This document shows positions 23,634 to 35,138 of a stretch of DNA of 64,000 nt, piece by piece. The notes beneath the pieces are model-generated. The model saw nothing but the letters and a program-made list of their open reading frames with translations, had not been told where the DNA came from and ran no database searches. Source of the stretch: Arsenophonus endosymbiont of Ceratovacuna japonica (GTDB lineage: Bacteria; Pseudomonadota; Gammaproteobacteria; Enterobacterales; Enterobacteriaceae); NCBI GenBank assembly GCA_024349725.1, contig AP026064.1, positions 208,592 through 272,591 on the forward strand. The letters run 5' to 3'. Made by a program: the position numbers and the translations under genes. Each line of letters begins with the position of its first letter. Within the stretch, counting starts at the first letter, position 1.

Positions 23634-25745
23634 ATGACTCGTAAAACTCCTATTACGTGTTATCGTAATATTGGTATTAGTGCCCATATAGATGCTGGTA
23701 AGACTACTACAACTGAACGAATTTTATTTTATACTGGTGTTAGTCATAAAATAGGTGAAGTTCATGATGGTGAAGCAATAATGGATTGGATGGAACAAGA
23801 ACAAGAGCGCGGTATTACTATTACATCAGCTGCTACTACTGCTTTTTGGTCTGGTATGGGTAATCAATTTGATGAACATCGTATTAATATTATTGATACG
23901 CCAGGTCATGTTGATTTTACTATTGAAGTGGAACGTTCTATGCGTATCCTTGATGGAGTAGTAATGATTTATTGTGCAGTTGGTGGGGTTCAACCACAAT
24001 CTGAAACAGTTTGGCGTCAAGCGAATAAATATCAAGTACCACGAATTGCATTTATTAATAAAATGGACCGTATGGGTGCTAATTTTTTACGTGTTGTTAA
24101 ACAAATTGAAAAACGTTTAGCAATAATAGCAATACCACTTCAGTTACCTATTGGTTCTGAAGAGTTATTCACTGGTGTTATTGATTTAGTAAAAATGAAG
24201 GCAATTCATTGGAATGATATTGACCAAGGTCTTACTTTTGTTTATAAAGAAATTCCAATAAATATGAAAGTTCAAGCTGAAGAGTGGCATAATAAATTAC
24301 TAGAAGCTGCAGCTGAATCATCAGATGAATTTATAGAAAAATATTTTAATGGTGAAAAATTTTCAGAAAAAGAAATTAAATATGCATTACGTAAACGTGT
24401 ATTAAATAATGAAATTATTTTGGTTACATGTGGTTCTGCCTTTAAAAATAAAGGCGTACAAACAATGTTAGATGCAGTTATTGAATATTTACCTTCACCT
24501 ACTAATATTCCATCAATAAAAGGTATTTCAACAGATGGTAAAAATACGATAGAAGAACGTCATGCAAATGATAATGATCCTTTTTCAGCATTAGCTTTTA
24601 AGATTTCTACAGATCCATTTGTTGGTAATTTAACTTTTTTTAGGGTTTATTCTGGATCTGTAAATTCAGGAGATATTGTTTTTAATTCTATTAAACATAA
24701 AAAGGAACGATTTGGTCGTATTGTTCAAATGCATGCTAATAAACGTGAAGAAATTAAAGAAGTTTTAGCAGGTGATATTGCTGCTGCTATAGGATTAAAA
24801 GATGTAACTACTGGTGATACATTATGTTCTTTAGATGCACCAATTATTTTAGAACAAATGGAATTTCCACAGCCTGTTATTTCTGTTTCTATTGAACCCA
24901 AAACTAAAGTTGATCAAGAAAAAATGGGTATCGCTTTATGTCGTTTAGCTCAAGAAGACCCATCTTTTCGTGTTATAATTGATGAAGAATCTAGTCAGAC
25001 AATTATTGCTGGCATGGGTGAGTTGCATTTAGAAGTATTAGTTGATCGTATGCGTCGTGAATTTAAAGTTGAAGCAAATATTGGAAAACCACAAGTAGCA
25101 TATCGTGAGACTATTCGTAAATCTATTGAACAAGAAGGTAAATTTATTCGCCAATCTGGTGGTCGTGGTCAATTTGGTCACGTATGGATACGTATTGAAC
25201 CTTTAGAATCAGGACATGAAGTTGGTTATGAATTCTATAATGAAATTGTAGGTGGCGTTATACCTAAAGAATATATACCTGCAGTGAATAAGGGTATTCA
25301 AGAACAAATAAAAAATGGTGTTTTAGCTGGTTATTCTATTGTCGATGTAAAAGTGGCATTGTATTATGGTTCTTATCATGAAGTTGATTCTTCAGAAATG
25401 GCATTTAAAATTGCAGGTTCTATAGCTTTTAAAGAAGGATTTATGAAAGCAAATCCAGTTTTATTAGAACCAATAATGAAAGTTGAAGTTGAAACTCCTG
25501 AAGAATATATGGGTGATGTTATTGGTGATTTAAATCGTCGACGTGGTATAATTGAAGGAATGGAAAATATAACAACTGGTAAAATAATTTGTGCTCAAGT
25601 ACCATTATCAGAAATGTTTGGATATGCTACAGATTTACGTTCACAAACTCAAGGGCGTGCTTCTTATTCAATGGAATTTTTAAAATATTATGAAGCTCCA
25701 GCTAATATTACTAAAGCAATTATTGAATCCCGTAAATCTAAATAA
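23634..25745 (+). CDS. fusA: elongation factor G
   Basis: EF-G is the GTPase that drives translocation and, with RRF, ribosome recycling. The product has 703 residues (E. coli 704). G1 is AHIDAGKTT (about 17-25), G3 is DTPGHVDF and G4 is NKMDRMGA; the switch I effector stretch is [11 protein letters not shown]. Domain IV with [18 protein letters not shown] and the C-terminal [15 protein letters not shown] are intact. The start has a strong GAGAGAGG site at about 23621-23628. Confidence 0.99.
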   Translation: MTRKTPITCYRNIGISAHIDAGKTTTTERILFYTGVSHKIGEVHDGEAIMDWMEQEQERGITITSAATTAFWSGMGNQFDEHRINIIDTPGHVDFTIEVERSMRILDGVVMIYCAVGGVQPQSETVWRQANKYQVPRIAFINKMDRMGANFLRVVKQIEKRLAIIAIPLQLPIGSEELFTGVIDLVKMKAIHWNDIDQGLTFVYKEIPINMKVQAEEWHNKLLEAAAESSDEFIEKYFNGEKFSEKEIKYALRKRVLNNEIILVTCGSAFKNKGVQTMLDAVIEYLPSPTNIPSIKGISTDGKNTIEERHANDNDPFSALAFKISTDPFVGNLTFFRVYSGSVNSGDIVFNSIKHKKERFGRIVQMHANKREEIKEVLAGDIAAAIGLKDVTTGDTLCSLDAPIILEQMEFPQPVISVSIEPKTKVDQEKMGIALCRLAQEDPSFRVIIDEESSQTIIAGMGELHLEVLVDRMRREFKVEANIGKPQVAYRETIRKSIEQEGKFIRQSGGRGQFGHVWIRIEPLESGHEVGYEFYNEIVGGVIPKEYIPAVNKGIQEQIKNGVLAGYSIVDVKVALYYGSYHEVDSSEMAFKIAGSIAFKEGFMKANPVLLEPIMKVEVETPEEYMGDVIGDLNRRRGIIEGMENITTGKIICAQVPLSEMFGYATDLRSQTQGRASYSMEFLKYYEAPANITKAIIESRKSK

Positions 25746-25815
25746 TTAAGTTAAAATATAACTATTTAATCTAGTTCTCTCTTATAATTAAGAGACTTTT
25801 ATAAGGAATATATTA

Positions 25816-27000
25816 GTGTCTAAAGAAAAATTTGAACGTAAAAAACCGCATATTAATGTTGGTACAATTGGTCATGTTGATCACGGTAAAACAACTTTAA
25901 CTGCAGCAATTACTACTGTATTGGCTAAAACTTATGGTGGTAATGCTCGTGCATTTGATCAAATTGATAACGCACCAGAAGAAAAAGAGCGTGGAATTAC
26001 TATTTCTACTTCTCACGTAGAATATGATACTTCTGTTCGTCATTATGCTCATGTTGATTGCCCCGGTCATGCTGATTATATAAAAAATATGATAACTGGT
26101 GCAGCTCAAATGGATGGTGCAATTTTAGTTGTTGCAGCAACAGACGGTCCAATGCCACAAACGCGTGAACATATTTTATTAGGTCGCCAAGTAGGTGTTC
26201 CTTATATTGTTGTATTTATGAATAAATGCGATATGGTTGATGATGAAGAATTGTTAGAGTTAGTAGAAATGGAAGTTCGTGAATTACTTTCTCAATATGA
26301 TTTTCCAGGAGATGATACCCCTGTTATTATTGGTTCTGCATTAAAAGCATTAGAAGGCGATGAAAAATGGGAACAAAAAATTTTAGAATTAACTAAAGCA
26401 TTAGATAATTATATTCCAGAACCAAAGCGTGCAATAGATAAACCGTTTTTATTACCAATTGAAGATGTATTTTCTATTTCAGGTCGAGGAACAGTAGTTA
26501 CAGGGAGAGTAGAACGTGGAGTTATTAAAGTTGGTGAAGAAATAGAAATTGTTGGTATTAAAGATACAATCAAAACTACATGCACTGGTATAGAAATGTT
26601 TCGTAAATTATTAGATGAAGGTCGAGCAGGAGAAAATGTAGGAGTTTTATTACGAGGAATTAAGCGTGAAGATGTAGAACGTGGACAAATATTAGCAAAA
26701 CCAGGTTCAATTAATCCACATACTCAATTTGAATCAGAGGTTTATATCTTAAATAAAGATGAAGGAGGTCGTCATACTCCATTTTTTAAAGGTTATCGTC
26801 CACAGTTTTATTTTAGAACAACTGATGTAACAGGTACAATTGAATTACCAGAAGGAGTAGAAATGGTAATGCCAGGAGATAATATTAATATGAAAGTAAT
26901 ATTAATAGCTCCAATCGCAATGGATGAAGGATTACGATTTGCGATTCGTGAAGGTGGTCGCACAGTTGGTGCAGGTGTTGTTGTTAAAATTATTAATTAA
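25816..27000 (+). CDS. tuf: elongation factor Tu (only copy seen)
   Basis: EF-Tu delivers aminoacyl-tRNA to the ribosome. It has 394 residues. GTPase motifs are [16 protein letters not shown] and NKCD, and the tRNA-binding domains II and III ([29 protein letters not shown]) are intact. The start is GTG at 25816 behind AAGGAA, as in E. coli tufA. E. coli has tufA after fusA and tufB before secE; here one tuf gene has fusA upstream and secE downstream, so it occupies both places. Confidence 0.98.
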   Translation: MSKEKFERKKPHINVGTIGHVDHGKTTLTAAITTVLAKTYGGNARAFDQIDNAPEEKERGITISTSHVEYDTSVRHYAHVDCPGHADYIKNMITGAAQMDGAILVVAATDGPMPQTREHILLGRQVGVPYIVVFMNKCDMVDDEELLELVEMEVRELLSQYDFPGDDTPVIIGSALKALEGDEKWEQKILELTKALDNYIPEPKRAIDKPFLLPIEDVFSISGRGTVVTGRVERGVIKVGEEIEIVGIKDTIKTTCTGIEMFRKLLDEGRAGENVGVLLRGIKREDVERGQILAKPGSINPHTQFESEVYILNKDEGGRHTPFFKGYRPQFYFRTTDVTGTIELPEGVEMVMPGDNINMKVILIAPIAMDEGLRFAIREGGRTVGAGVVVKIIN

Positions 27001-27019
27001 TTTAAAAAAAATACTAAAT

Positions 27020-27047
27020 ACAAAAGGTATCATATGATTCCTTTTGT
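27020..27047 (+). terminator. stem-loop after tuf
   Basis: ACAAAAGG (27020-27027) pairs with CCTTTTGT (27040-27047) around TATCATATGATT. It resembles, as I recall it, the stem-loop between E. coli tufB and secE (AAAAGGGCATCATTTGATG then CCCTTTT). If so, the downstream flank of tuf is of tufB type. It probably attenuates transcription into secE. Confidence 0.55.
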
Positions 27048-27266
27048 GTTAATTAATATAATCTAAAAATTAATTTTATTAATAAATCATTTAGTTAATT
27101 ATTAATTAATTATATTATAAATAATTATTAAATCTTTTTAATAATTAAATTTTATAATATTTTACATAATAAAATTAATTAAGATAATAATATATTTTAT
27201 TTTAATTAAATTTAAATTGTTTTATGAATAAAATTTATTTTTATTATTATAATAATAGGTTAATTT

Positions 27267-27650
27267 ATGAGTACAAATAATAATGCTCAAGAAAATAGAT
27301 ATATTTTTGATATAGTAAAGTGGGTATTAGTAGTTATTCTTTTAATTGTTACTATTATTGGTAATTATTATTTTAGAAAATATAATATTATATTACGTGT
27401 TATAATGAATATTGTTATTACTTTACTTATTTGTAGTATTGCATTATGGACAATAAAAGGAAAATCAATTTTAGTGTTTATTCGTGAAGCTCGTATTGAA
27501 ATGCAAAAAGTTATTTGGCCAACTTATCAAGAAACATTACAAACAACATTAATTATTGCAGCAGTTACTTTTGCTATGGCATTAATTCTTTGGGGATTAG
27601 ATGTTATATTAGTACATTTAATTTCATATATTACAAGCCTGAGGTTTTAA
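27267..27650 (+). CDS. secE: protein translocase subunit SecE
   Basis: SecE is the essential clamp of the SecYEG channel. The 127 residues equal the E. coli length with three membrane segments (about 17-37, 45-62 and 93-113). The conserved cytoplasmic stretch before the last helix reads [21 protein letters not shown]. Translation is preceded by AATAGGTTAAT. The stop TAA is followed one base later by the nusG ATG. Confidence 0.97.
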   Translation: MSTNNNAQENRYIFDIVKWVLVVILLIVTIIGNYYFRKYNIILRVIMNIVITLLICSIALWTIKGKSILVFIREARIEMQKVIWPTYQETLQTTLIIAAVTFAMALILWGLDVILVHLISYITSLRF

Positions 27651-27651
27651 T

Positions 27652-28197
27652 ATGTCTGAATTACCTAAAAAACGTTGGTATGTTATTCAAGCATTTTCTA
27701 ATTTTGAGGCTAAAGTTGTTCAATCATTACATAAGCATATTAAATTACATGCTATGGAAAATAAGTTTGGTGAGATATTAGTACCAACGGAAGAAGTAAT
27801 GGAAATTAGAGGTGGTCAACGTCGTAAAAGTGAACGTAAATTTTTTCCGGGATATGTTTTGATTCAAATGTTTATGGATGATGATAGTTGGCATTTAGTA
27901 CGTAGTATACCACGTGTTATGGGATTTGTAGGTGGTACATCAGATAATCCATCTCCTATTAGTGATAAAGAAGTGGATATTATTATGAATCGTTTACAAC
28001 AAATTGGAGATAAACCTAGACCAAAAACAATGTTTGAGCCAGGAGAAACAATTAGAGTTAGTGATGGTCCATTTTCTGATTTTAATGGTATAGTTGAAGA
28101 AGTTGATTATGAAAAAAGTCGTCTTAAAGTTTCAGTTTCCATATTTGGTAGAGCTACACCAGTAGAATTAGATTTTAGTCAAGTAGAAAAAGCATAA
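27652..28197 (+). CDS. nusG: transcription factor NusG
   Basis: NusG binds RNA polymerase, supports Rho-dependent termination and couples transcription with translation. It has 181 residues, as in E. coli. The NGN domain begins [17 protein letters not shown], and the KOW domain contains [21 protein letters not shown]. It starts 1 bp after secE, implying translational coupling; GCCTGAGG in the end of secE serves as ribosome-binding site. Confidence 0.99.
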   Translation: MSELPKKRWYVIQAFSNFEAKVVQSLHKHIKLHAMENKFGEILVPTEEVMEIRGGQRRKSERKFFPGYVLIQMFMDDDSWHLVRSIPRVMGFVGGTSDNPSPISDKEVDIIMNRLQQIGDKPRPKTMFEPGETIRVSDGPFSDFNGIVEEVDYEKSRLKVSVSIFGRATPVELDFSQVEKA

Positions 28198-28326
28198 TAC
28201 ATATAATTATTTATTTATAAAAGTAACAAATTTTAGTTATAATTTTATATTTTTATTTTTTTTATAATTTAAATATTATTAATTTTATTATATGTATAAA
28301 TTTTATATTAATTATAGGAAATATAT

Positions 28327-28755
28327 ATGGCTAAAAAAATACAATCTTATGTTAAATTACAAGTTGCAGCCGGAATGGCTAATCCTAGTCCTCCTATTGG
28401 ACCAGCTTTAGGTCAACGTGGTGTTAATATTATGGAATTTTGTAAATCATTTAATATTAAAACAAATAATTTAGAAAAAGGTTTGCCAATTCCAGTTGTA
28501 ATTACTATTTATTCAGATCGTTCATTTACATTTATCATAAAAACACCACCAGCTTCTATTTTATTAAAAAAAGCAGCTGGTGTAAAGTTAGGTTCAAGTG
28601 CACCAAATAAAGAAAACATTGGTAAAGTAACTAATACACAAATTCGAGAAATTGCAGAAATTAAATTTGCTGATATGACAGGTGCCACTATTGAATCTAT
28701 GATGTCTTCAATTAAGGGTACTGCTCGTTCTATGGGTTTAGTTGTAGAGGATTAA
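28327..28755 (+). CDS. rplK: 50S ribosomal protein L11
   Basis: L11 forms the GTPase-associated centre with 23S rRNA. It has 142 residues as in E. coli. The proline-rich [20 protein letters not shown] (about 21-40) and the rRNA-binding C-terminal [20 protein letters not shown] are intact. Ribosome-binding site ATAGGAAA precedes the ATG. rplA follows after 3 bp. Confidence 0.99.
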   Translation: MAKKIQSYVKLQVAAGMANPSPPIGPALGQRGVNIMEFCKSFNIKTNNLEKGLPIPVVITIYSDRSFTFIIKTPPASILLKKAAGVKLGSSAPNKENIGKVTNTQIREIAEIKFADMTGATIESMMSSIKGTARSMGLVVED

Positions 28756-28758
28756 TAA

Positions 28759-29454
28759 ATGGCTAAATTAACTAAACGTATGTTTAATATTTATAAAAAA
28801 ATTGATTTAACTAAAAAATATAATATTATTGAAGCAATTAAACTTTTAAAATCTTTATCAATTACTAAATTTATAGAAAGCGTTGATATTGCAATTAATC
28901 TTGGAATTGATTCACGTAAATCTGATCAAAATATTCGTGGATCAATTATTTTGCCACATGGTACAGGTCGTTCTGTTCGTGTTGCTGTATTTACACAGGG
29001 AGATAATATAGAAATTGCAAAATCTGTTGGCGCTGAATTAGTTGGAATGGAAGATTTAGCTAATAAAATTAAATTAGGTGAAATGAATTTTGATGTTGTT
29101 ATAGCATCACCAGATGCAATGCGAGTTGTTGGAAAATTAGGTCAAATTTTAGGACCTCGTGGACTAATGCCAAATCCTAAATTTAACACAGTAACAAATA
29201 ATATTGCAGATGCAGTAAAAAATGCTAAAATAGGGCAAATTCGTTATCGTAATGATAAAAATGGCATAATTCATACTACTATTGGTAAAGTTAATTTTGA
29301 TGATAATAAATTAAAAGAAAATTTTGAAGTATTATTATTTGCATTAAAAAAAGCAAAACCACCTTCTGCTAAAGGTATTTATATTAAAAAAATTAGTCTA
29401 TCTACTACGATGGGATCAAGAGTTATTATTGATCAATCATTATTATCTATATAG
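28759..29454 (+). CDS. rplA: 50S ribosomal protein L1
   Basis: L1 forms the mobile stalk near the E site and, in E. coli, represses its own operon. The protein has 231 residues (E. coli 234), shortened only at the C terminus. Signature stretches include [13 protein letters not shown] and [15 protein letters not shown] followed by [11 protein letters not shown]. The 3-bp spacing from rplK indicates coupling. No L1-binding mimic of 23S rRNA can be recognised in the rplK leader. Confidence 0.98.
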   Translation: MAKLTKRMFNIYKKIDLTKKYNIIEAIKLLKSLSITKFIESVDIAINLGIDSRKSDQNIRGSIILPHGTGRSVRVAVFTQGDNIEIAKSVGAELVGMEDLANKIKLGEMNFDVVIASPDAMRVVGKLGQILGPRGLMPNPKFNTVTNNIADAVKNAKIGQIRYRNDKNGIIHTTIGKVNFDDNKLKENFEVLLFALKKAKPPSAKGIYIKKISLSTTMGSRVIIDQSLLSI

Positions 29455-29652
29455 TATTAATTTTAAATAATATTTTAGCTTTACTTTTAATACATATATA
29501 TATATAATTTAAAATATGATTTTATTAAATAATAATAAATATTAAATTTAAATTTATGTACTTAATTTATATAAAATTATAAAATACAAATAATTACTTA
29601 ATAATATCTTATTATTAATTGCAATAAATTTATTAAAATTGTTTTTTTTAAT

Positions 29653-29699
29653 GATATTTATTGAATATTTAATTAATATAAATATCTTATTAATAAGAT
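29653..29699 (+). promoter_or_regulatory. rplJ leader with two overlapping hairpins
   Basis: GATATTTA (29653-29660) pairs with TAAATATC (29679-29686), and ATCTTATT (29684-29691) pairs with AATAAGAT (29692-29699). The two share bases 29684-29686, so they compete at their boundary. In E. coli the L10-L12 complex represses translation through a structured rplJ leader in this place. A homologous role is inference; the sequence itself is not conserved. Confidence 0.4.
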
Positions 29700-29719
29700 T
29701 AATCTAGGAGCAAATATTA

Positions 29720-30217
29720 ATGGTATTAAGCTTTAAAGACAAACAAGTAATTATTACTAAAGTCACTAAAATTGTTAAAGATGCATTATCTTTAGTTGTA
29801 GCAAATACTAACGGTGTATCTGTAAATAAAATGACTGAATTACGAAAAATATGTCGTGAATCTGGTGTTTATCTTTATGTTATTCGTAATACATTAATAT
29901 GTCGTATTGTTGAGGGTACTATTTATGAATGCTTAAAAAAAGTATTTATTGGTCCAACTTTAATTGCTTTTTCAATGAAACATCCTGGTGTAGCAGCTCG
30001 TTTATTTAAAGAATTTTCTAAAATAAATACAGAATTTCAAATTAAAGCATCATCTTTTCAAGGTGAATTTATTCCAGGAAATCAAATTGATCGTTTGGCA
30101 ACTCTTCCTACTTATGAAGAAGCAATTGTACGTTTAATATTAATTATGAAAGAAACTTCTATAGGTAAATTGATTCGTATTATAGCAGCATTACGTAATC
30201 AGAAAGAAGCTGCTTGA
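29720..30217 (+). CDS. rplJ: 50S ribosomal protein L10
   Basis: L10 anchors the L7/L12 dimers to the ribosome stalk. It has 165 residues as in E. coli. The N-terminal rRNA-binding part and the helical C-terminal arm ([21 protein letters not shown]) that binds L12 are present. The ribosome-binding site CTAGGAGC is close to the E. coli sequence. The 265-bp leader contains the hairpins listed above. The gene ends in TGA. Confidence 0.98.
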   Translation: MVLSFKDKQVIITKVTKIVKDALSLVVANTNGVSVNKMTELRKICRESGVYLYVIRNTLICRIVEGTIYECLKKVFIGPTLIAFSMKHPGVAARLFKEFSKINTEFQIKASSFQGEFIPGNQIDRLATLPTYEEAIVRLILIMKETSIGKLIRIIAALRNQKEAA

Positions 30218-30277
30218 ATTTATTTTTATTTCTTATTTTTAATATATAAAAATTTCTAAATTTTAGGAACTATTGTT

Positions 30278-30643
30278 ATGTCTATAACAAAAGAACAAAT
30301 TCTTAATACAATTGCAGATATGTCTGTAATGGATGTTATTGAATTAATTGCTTTAATGGAAGAAAAATTTGGTGTTTCTGCAACACCTGCACCAGTAGCT
30401 GCTCCAGTTTTAATTGAAGAAACTGAAGAAAAAACTGAATTTAATGTTATTTTATCTGCTATTGGTAATAATAAAGTTACAGTTATTAAAGCAGTTCGCA
30501 CAGCAACTGGTTTAGGACTAAAAGAAGCTAAAGATATAGTAGAATCAGCTCCTGTAACAATTAAAGAATCGATAAGCAAAGAAGAATCTGAAACATTGAA
30601 AAAATTGTTAGAAGAAGCTGGTGCTTCTGTTGAGATTAAATAA
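30278..30643 (+). CDS. rplL: 50S ribosomal protein L7/L12
   Basis: L7/L12 is the stalk protein that recruits translational GTPases. It has 121 residues like the E. coli protein. The N-terminal dimerisation helix ([29 protein letters not shown]), the Ala/Pro-rich hinge (about 38-50) and the C-terminal domain with [24 protein letters not shown] are all seen. The ribosome-binding site is TTAGGAAC. Confidence 0.98.
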   Translation: MSITKEQILNTIADMSVMDVIELIALMEEKFGVSATPAPVAAPVLIEETEEKTEFNVILSAIGNNKVTVIKAVRTATGLGLKEAKDIVESAPVTIKESISKEESETLKKLLEEAGASVEIK

Positions 30644-30656
30644 ATTTTACTTTAAG

Positions 30657-30710
30657 TTGGCAGTCTGATTTTATAGGCTGACGGCTGGTGATTTTAATTA
30701 CCAACTTTTT
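30657..30710 (+). promoter_or_regulatory. rplL-rpoB transcription attenuator
   Basis: GGCTGGTGAT (30683-30692) pairs with ATTACCAACT (30697-30706) with one mismatch and is followed by a run of T. A small hairpin, CAGTC with GGCTG (30661-30665 and 30676-30680), precedes it. Sequence and position match the E. coli attenuator that lowers rpoBC transcription relative to the ribosomal protein genes. Its G+C-rich core stands out from the A/T background. Confidence 0.8.
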
Positions 30711-30986
30711 GTATTATATAATATTTAAAATTTAAATAAATATTTTATATTATTTAATTATAAATTTAAATTTTATAAATTTATAATATAATAATTAATA
30801 ATTTAATAAAATATATTAATAATTATAAAAAATATAATTTAGTAAATATTTTATACAAAACAATTTAAAATAAAATATCAAGTATTATGGAAAATAATCT
30901 GTTTTCCGTTCTAAAATAATTTTACTACAGATTCTATCCTTTAGGATTGATAAAGTGGGTCACTGATTAGTCAATTGAGGAACCCT
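30711..30986. other. rplL-rpoB spacer downstream of the attenuator
   Basis: The first 150 bp are simple A/T sequence. From about 30890 G and C reappear (GAAAATAATCTGTTTTCCGT, which forms a GGAAAA/TTTTCC stem at 30889-30911), leading to GAGGAACCCT before rpoB. E. coli has an RNase III processing site in this spacer; this stem may be its relic. Confidence 0.45.
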
Positions 30987-33900
30987 ATGGTTTACTCTTA
31001 TACCGAGAAAAAACGTATTCGTAAAGATTTTGGTAAACGTCCACAAGTTTTGAATGTTCCTTATCTTTTATCCATTCAACTTGATTCGTTTTCTAAATTT
31101 ATTAATCAAGATTTAAAAGGTCAAAATGGACTAGAAGCAGTATTTCGTTCTGTTTTTCCAATTAAAAGTTATAATGGTAATGCAGAATTACAATATATTA
31201 ATTATTATCTTAGTGAACCAGTATTTGATGTTAAAGAATGTCAAATACGAAGTATTACTTATTCTGCTTCTTTAAGAGTCAAATTACGTCTTATAATTTA
31301 TGAACGTGATGCATTAGAAAATACAGTAAAAGATATAAAAGAACAAGAAGTTTATATGGGTGAAATTCCACTCATGACAAATAATGGCACTTTTATTATT
31401 AATGGTATAGAACGTGTTATTGTTTCACAATTACATCGTAGTCCTGGTGTATTTTTTGATAGTGATAAAGGTAAAAATCATTCCTCAGGTAAAGTATTAT
31501 ATAATGCACGTATTATACCTTATCGAGGTTCATGGTTAGATTTTGAATTTGATCCTAAAGATAATCTTTTTGTGCGAATTGATCGTCGTCGTAAATTGCC
31601 AGTTACTATTCTTTTACGTGCGATGAATTATAATACTGAAGAAATACTTAATATTTTTTTTGAAAGAACAATTTTTAAGATTTGTAATAATAAAATGTTA
31701 ATGAAGTTAATACCAGAGCGTTTACGTGGTGAAACAGCTTCTTTTAATATTGAATCTAATGGTAAAATATATATCGAAAAAGGTCGTCGTATTACAGCGC
31801 GTCATATTAGAGAATTAGAAAAAGATAAAATTAAATGTATTGAAGTATCTGTAGAATATATTATTGGCAAAGTAATTGCTAAAGATTATATAAATGAAAA
31901 TACAGGCGAATTAATATGTATAGCTAATACAGAACTTTCTTTAGAAATATTAATGAATTTAAGTAAAAGTGGTCATAAAGATATTGAAACATTATTTACT
32001 AATGATTTAGATCATGGAGCATATATTTCTGAAACATTACGAATTGATTCAACTAATAATCGTATTACTGCACTTATTGAAATTTATCGTATGATGCGCC
32101 CAGGTGAGCCACCTACTCGTGAAGCTGCTGAAAATATGTTTGAGAATTTATTTTTTTCTGCAGAACGTTATGATTTTTCTACTGTAGGACGAATGAAATT
32201 TAATCGTTCATTAGGTCGTGATACAATTAAAGGCTTAAGTGTATTAAGTAAAGAAGATATTATAGATGTAATAAAAAAATTAATTAATATTCGTAATGGA
32301 AAAGGTGAAGTCGATGATATTGACCATTTAGGCAATCGTAGAATTCGTTCAGTTGGCGAAATGGCTGAAAATCAGTTTAGAATTGGCTTATTACGTATCG
32401 AGCGCGCTGTTAAAGAGCGTTTATCATTAGGTGATTTAGATACATTAATTCCGCAAGATATGATTAATGCAAAATTAATTTCTGCTGCTATTAAAGAGTT
32501 TTTTGGTTCAAGTCAATTATCACAATTCATGGATCAAAATAATCCGTTATCTGAAATTACTCATAAACGTCGTATTTCAGCATTAGGTCCTGGTGGATTA
32601 ACACGTGAAAGAGCAGGTTTTGAAGTACGTGACGTACATCCAACTCATTATGGACGTGTATGTCCAATTGAAACGCCTGAAGGACCAAATATTGGATTGA
32701 TTAATTCGTTGTCTGTTTATGCTCAAGCTAATAAATATGGTTTTTTAGAAACACCTTATCGTTTAGTGTTAAATGGAATTGTAACTGATAAAATATATTA
32801 TTTATCAGCAATCGAAGAAGGTAATTATATTATTGCTCAAGCTAATACAGTTTTAGATGATAATGGGCGATTCGTTGAAGAATTAATTACTTGTAGAAAT
32901 AGAGGTGAATCTAGTTTATTTAATCAATATCAAGTAGAGTATATGGATGTTTCAACTCAACAAATTGTTTCTGTTGGTGCTTCATTAATTCCATTTCTTG
33001 AACATGATGATGCTAATCGTGCATTAATGGGTGCCAATATGCAACGACAAGCAATACCTACTTTACGTTCAGATAAGCCACTTGTTGGAACTGGTATGGA
33101 ACGCATTGTTGCTGTTGATTCTGGGGTAACTTGTGTTGCTAAACGCGGTGGAATTGTTCAGTATGTAGATGCTTCTCGAATTATTATTAAAGTTAATAAA
33201 GAAGAGATGTATTCTGATAAATCTAGTATTGATATATATAATTTAACTAAATATACGCGTTCTAATCAAAATACTTGTATTAATCAGATACCATGTGTTG
33301 CATTAAATGAAACAATAGTTCGTGGTGATATTTTAGCTGATGGCCCATCAACAGATTTGGGTGAATTAGCTCTTGGTCAAAATATGCGTGTAGCATTCAT
33401 GCCATGGAATGGTTATAATTTTGAAGATTCTATTTTGATATCTGAACGAGTAGTACAAGAAGATCGTTTTACTACTATTCATATTCAAGAGTTAGTCTGT
33501 ATATCTCGTGATACTAAATTAGGTTCAGAGGAAATTACTTCTGATATCCCTAATATAGGAGAATTTGCATTATCTAAGTTGGATGAATCTGGTATTGTTT
33601 ATATAGGTGCAGAAGTAACTGGTGGAGATATTTTAGTTGGCAAAGTAACACCAAAAGGTGAAACACAATTAACACCAGAAGAAAAATTATTACGTGCAAT
33701 TTTTGGTGAAAAAGCTTCTGATGTTAAAGATTCTTCATTGCGAGTGCCAAATGGGGTCTCAGGTACAGTTATTGATGTGCAAGTATTTACACGTGATGGT
33801 GTAGATAAAGATAAACGTGCATTAGAAATTGAAGAAATGCAACTTCATAATGCAAAAAAAGATTTAACTGAAGAATTTCGTATTTTTAAGGATGGTATTT

Positions 33901-35021
33901 TTATTGATATAAGAGCATTGCTAATTAATTGTAATATAGATATTAAATATGAAAAATTAGATAAATTATCATTTGAGCATTTATTAACATTATCATTAAA
34001 AGATAAAGAAAAACAAAATCAATTAGAAGAATTAATACATCAGTATAATGAATTAAAAGATGAATTTGATAGAAAGTTAGAAGTTAAACGTCATAAAATA
34101 ACACAAGGTGATGATTTAGCTCCAGGAATATTAAAAATAGTTAAAGTTTATTTAGCAGTAAAACGCCAAATTCAACCAGGTGATAAAATGGCTGGTAGAC
34201 ATGGTAATAAGGGAGTTATTTCAAAAATTAATCCTGTTGAAGATATGCCTTATGATGAAAATGGAAATCCTGTTGATATTGTTTTAAATCCACTTGGTGT
34301 GCCATCACGTATGAATATTGGGCAAATTTTAGAAACTCATCTAGGTATGGCTGCTAAAGAGATTGGTGAGAATATTAATAAAATGTTAAAACAGAATTAT
34401 GAAGCAGATAAATTACGAGAATTTATTCAGAAAGCTTATAATTTAGGTAATGATCTTCGTCAAAAGGTAGATCTTAGTCTTTTTTCTAATGAAGAAATAT
34501 TACAATTAGCACATAATTTAAAGAAAGGAATGCCAATTGCAACACCTGTTTTTGATGGTGCAAAAGAAAAAGAAATTAAGGAATTATTAACTTTTGTTAA
34601 ATTACCAACTTCTGGTCAAATTACATTATATGATGGTCTTACAGGTGAGAAATTTGAACGTCAAGTTACAGTTGGTTATATGTATATGTTAAAATTAAAT
34701 CATCTGGTTGATGATAAAATGCATGCTCGTTCTACAGGTTCTTATAGTCTTGTTACTCAACAACCATTAGGTGGAAAAGCACAATTTGGTGGTCAGCGTT
34801 TTGGTGAGATGGAAGTTTGGGCTTTAGAAGCATATGGAGCTGCATATACTTTACAAGAAATGCTTACTGTTAAATCAGATGATGTAAATGGACGTACTAA
34901 GATGTATAAAAATATTGTAGATGGAAATCATCAAATGGAACCAGGAATGCCTGAATCTTTTAATGTACTATTAAAAGAAATCCGTTCTTTAGGTATTAAT
35001 ATAGAGTTGGAAGATGAATAA
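30987..35021 (+). CDS. rpoB: RNA polymerase beta subunit
   Basis: RpoB forms, with RpoC, the catalytic core of RNA polymerase. I start at ATG 30987, with GAGGA at 30977-30981; the sequence GAGGAACCCTATGGTTTACTC matches E. coli, and an in-frame TTG at 30975 lies before this ribosome-binding site. The product has 1344 residues (E. coli 1342). The rifampicin region [20 protein letters not shown] is wild type, and [15 protein letters not shown] and the C-terminal [19 protein letters not shown] are intact. Transcription probably comes from the str promoter through the attenuator. Confidence 0.99.
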   Translation: MVYSYTEKKRIRKDFGKRPQVLNVPYLLSIQLDSFSKFINQDLKGQNGLEAVFRSVFPIKSYNGNAELQYINYYLSEPVFDVKECQIRSITYSASLRVKLRLIIYERDALENTVKDIKEQEVYMGEIPLMTNNGTFIINGIERVIVSQLHRSPGVFFDSDKGKNHSSGKVLYNARIIPYRGSWLDFEFDPKDNLFVRIDRRRKLPVTILLRAMNYNTEEILNIFFERTIFKICNNKMLMKLIPERLRGETASFNIESNGKIYIEKGRRITARHIRELEKDKIKCIEVSVEYIIGKVIAKDYINENTGELICIANTELSLEILMNLSKSGHKDIETLFTNDLDHGAYISETLRIDSTNNRITALIEIYRMMRPGEPPTREAAENMFENLFFSAERYDFSTVGRMKFNRSLGRDTIKGLSVLSKEDIIDVIKKLINIRNGKGEVDDIDHLGNRRIRSVGEMAENQFRIGLLRIERAVKERLSLGDLDTLIPQDMINAKLISAAIKEFFGSSQLSQFMDQNNPLSEITHKRRISALGPGGLTRERAGFEVRDVHPTHYGRVCPIETPEGPNIGLINSLSVYAQANKYGFLETPYRLVLNGIVTDKIYYLSAIEEGNYIIAQANTVLDDNGRFVEELITCRNRGESSLFNQYQVEYMDVSTQQIVSVGASLIPFLEHDDANRALMGANMQRQAIPTLRSDKPLVGTGMERIVAVDSGVTCVAKRGGIVQYVDASRIIIKVNKEEMYSDKSSIDIYNLTKYTRSNQNTCINQIPCVALNETIVRGDILADGPSTDLGELALGQNMRVAFMPWNGYNFEDSILISERVVQEDRFTTIHIQELVCISRDTKLGSEEITSDIPNIGEFALSKLDESGIVYIGAEVTGGDILVGKVTPKGETQLTPEEKLLRAIFGEKASDVKDSSLRVPNGVSGTVIDVQVFTRDGVDKDKRALEIEEMQLHNAKKDLTEEFRIFKDGIFIDIRALLINCNIDIKYEKLDKLSFEHLLTLSLKDKEKQNQLEELIHQYNELKDEFDRKLEVKRHKITQGDDLAPGILKIVKVYLAVKRQIQPGDKMAGRHGNKGVISKINPVEDMPYDENGNPVDIVLNPLGVPSRMNIGQILETHLGMAAKEIGENINKMLKQNYEADKLREFIQKAYNLGNDLRQKVDLSLFSNEEILQLAHNLKKGMPIATPVFDGAKEKEIKELLTFVKLPTSGQITLYDGLTGEKFERQVTVGYMYMLKLNHLVDDKMHARSTGSYSLVTQQPLGGKAQFGGQRFGEMEVWALEAYGAAYTLQEMLTVKSDDVNGRTKMYKNIVDGNHQMEPGMPESFNVLLKEIRSLGINIELEDE

Positions 35022-35138
35022 TAGGTAATAATATAAAATTTATTTTTTATTTAATTTTAAAAATTATTGTATTTATTTTAGGAGGAGATGGATAAAACCA
35101 TTTTCTATCAGGGTTTAACTCCGACAGGAGCCAATTCC

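Noticed and set aside
23826..26109. Short - strand frames within fusA and tuf
   Set aside because: Shadows of strongly conserved + strand genes; no start signals or family match.
27515..27781. An 88-codon + strand frame across the secE-nusG junction
   Set aside because: Out of frame with both genes and lacking any conserved feature.
30256..30579. A 107-codon - strand frame over rplL
   Set aside because: Antisense of rplL; it follows codon structure of the real gene.
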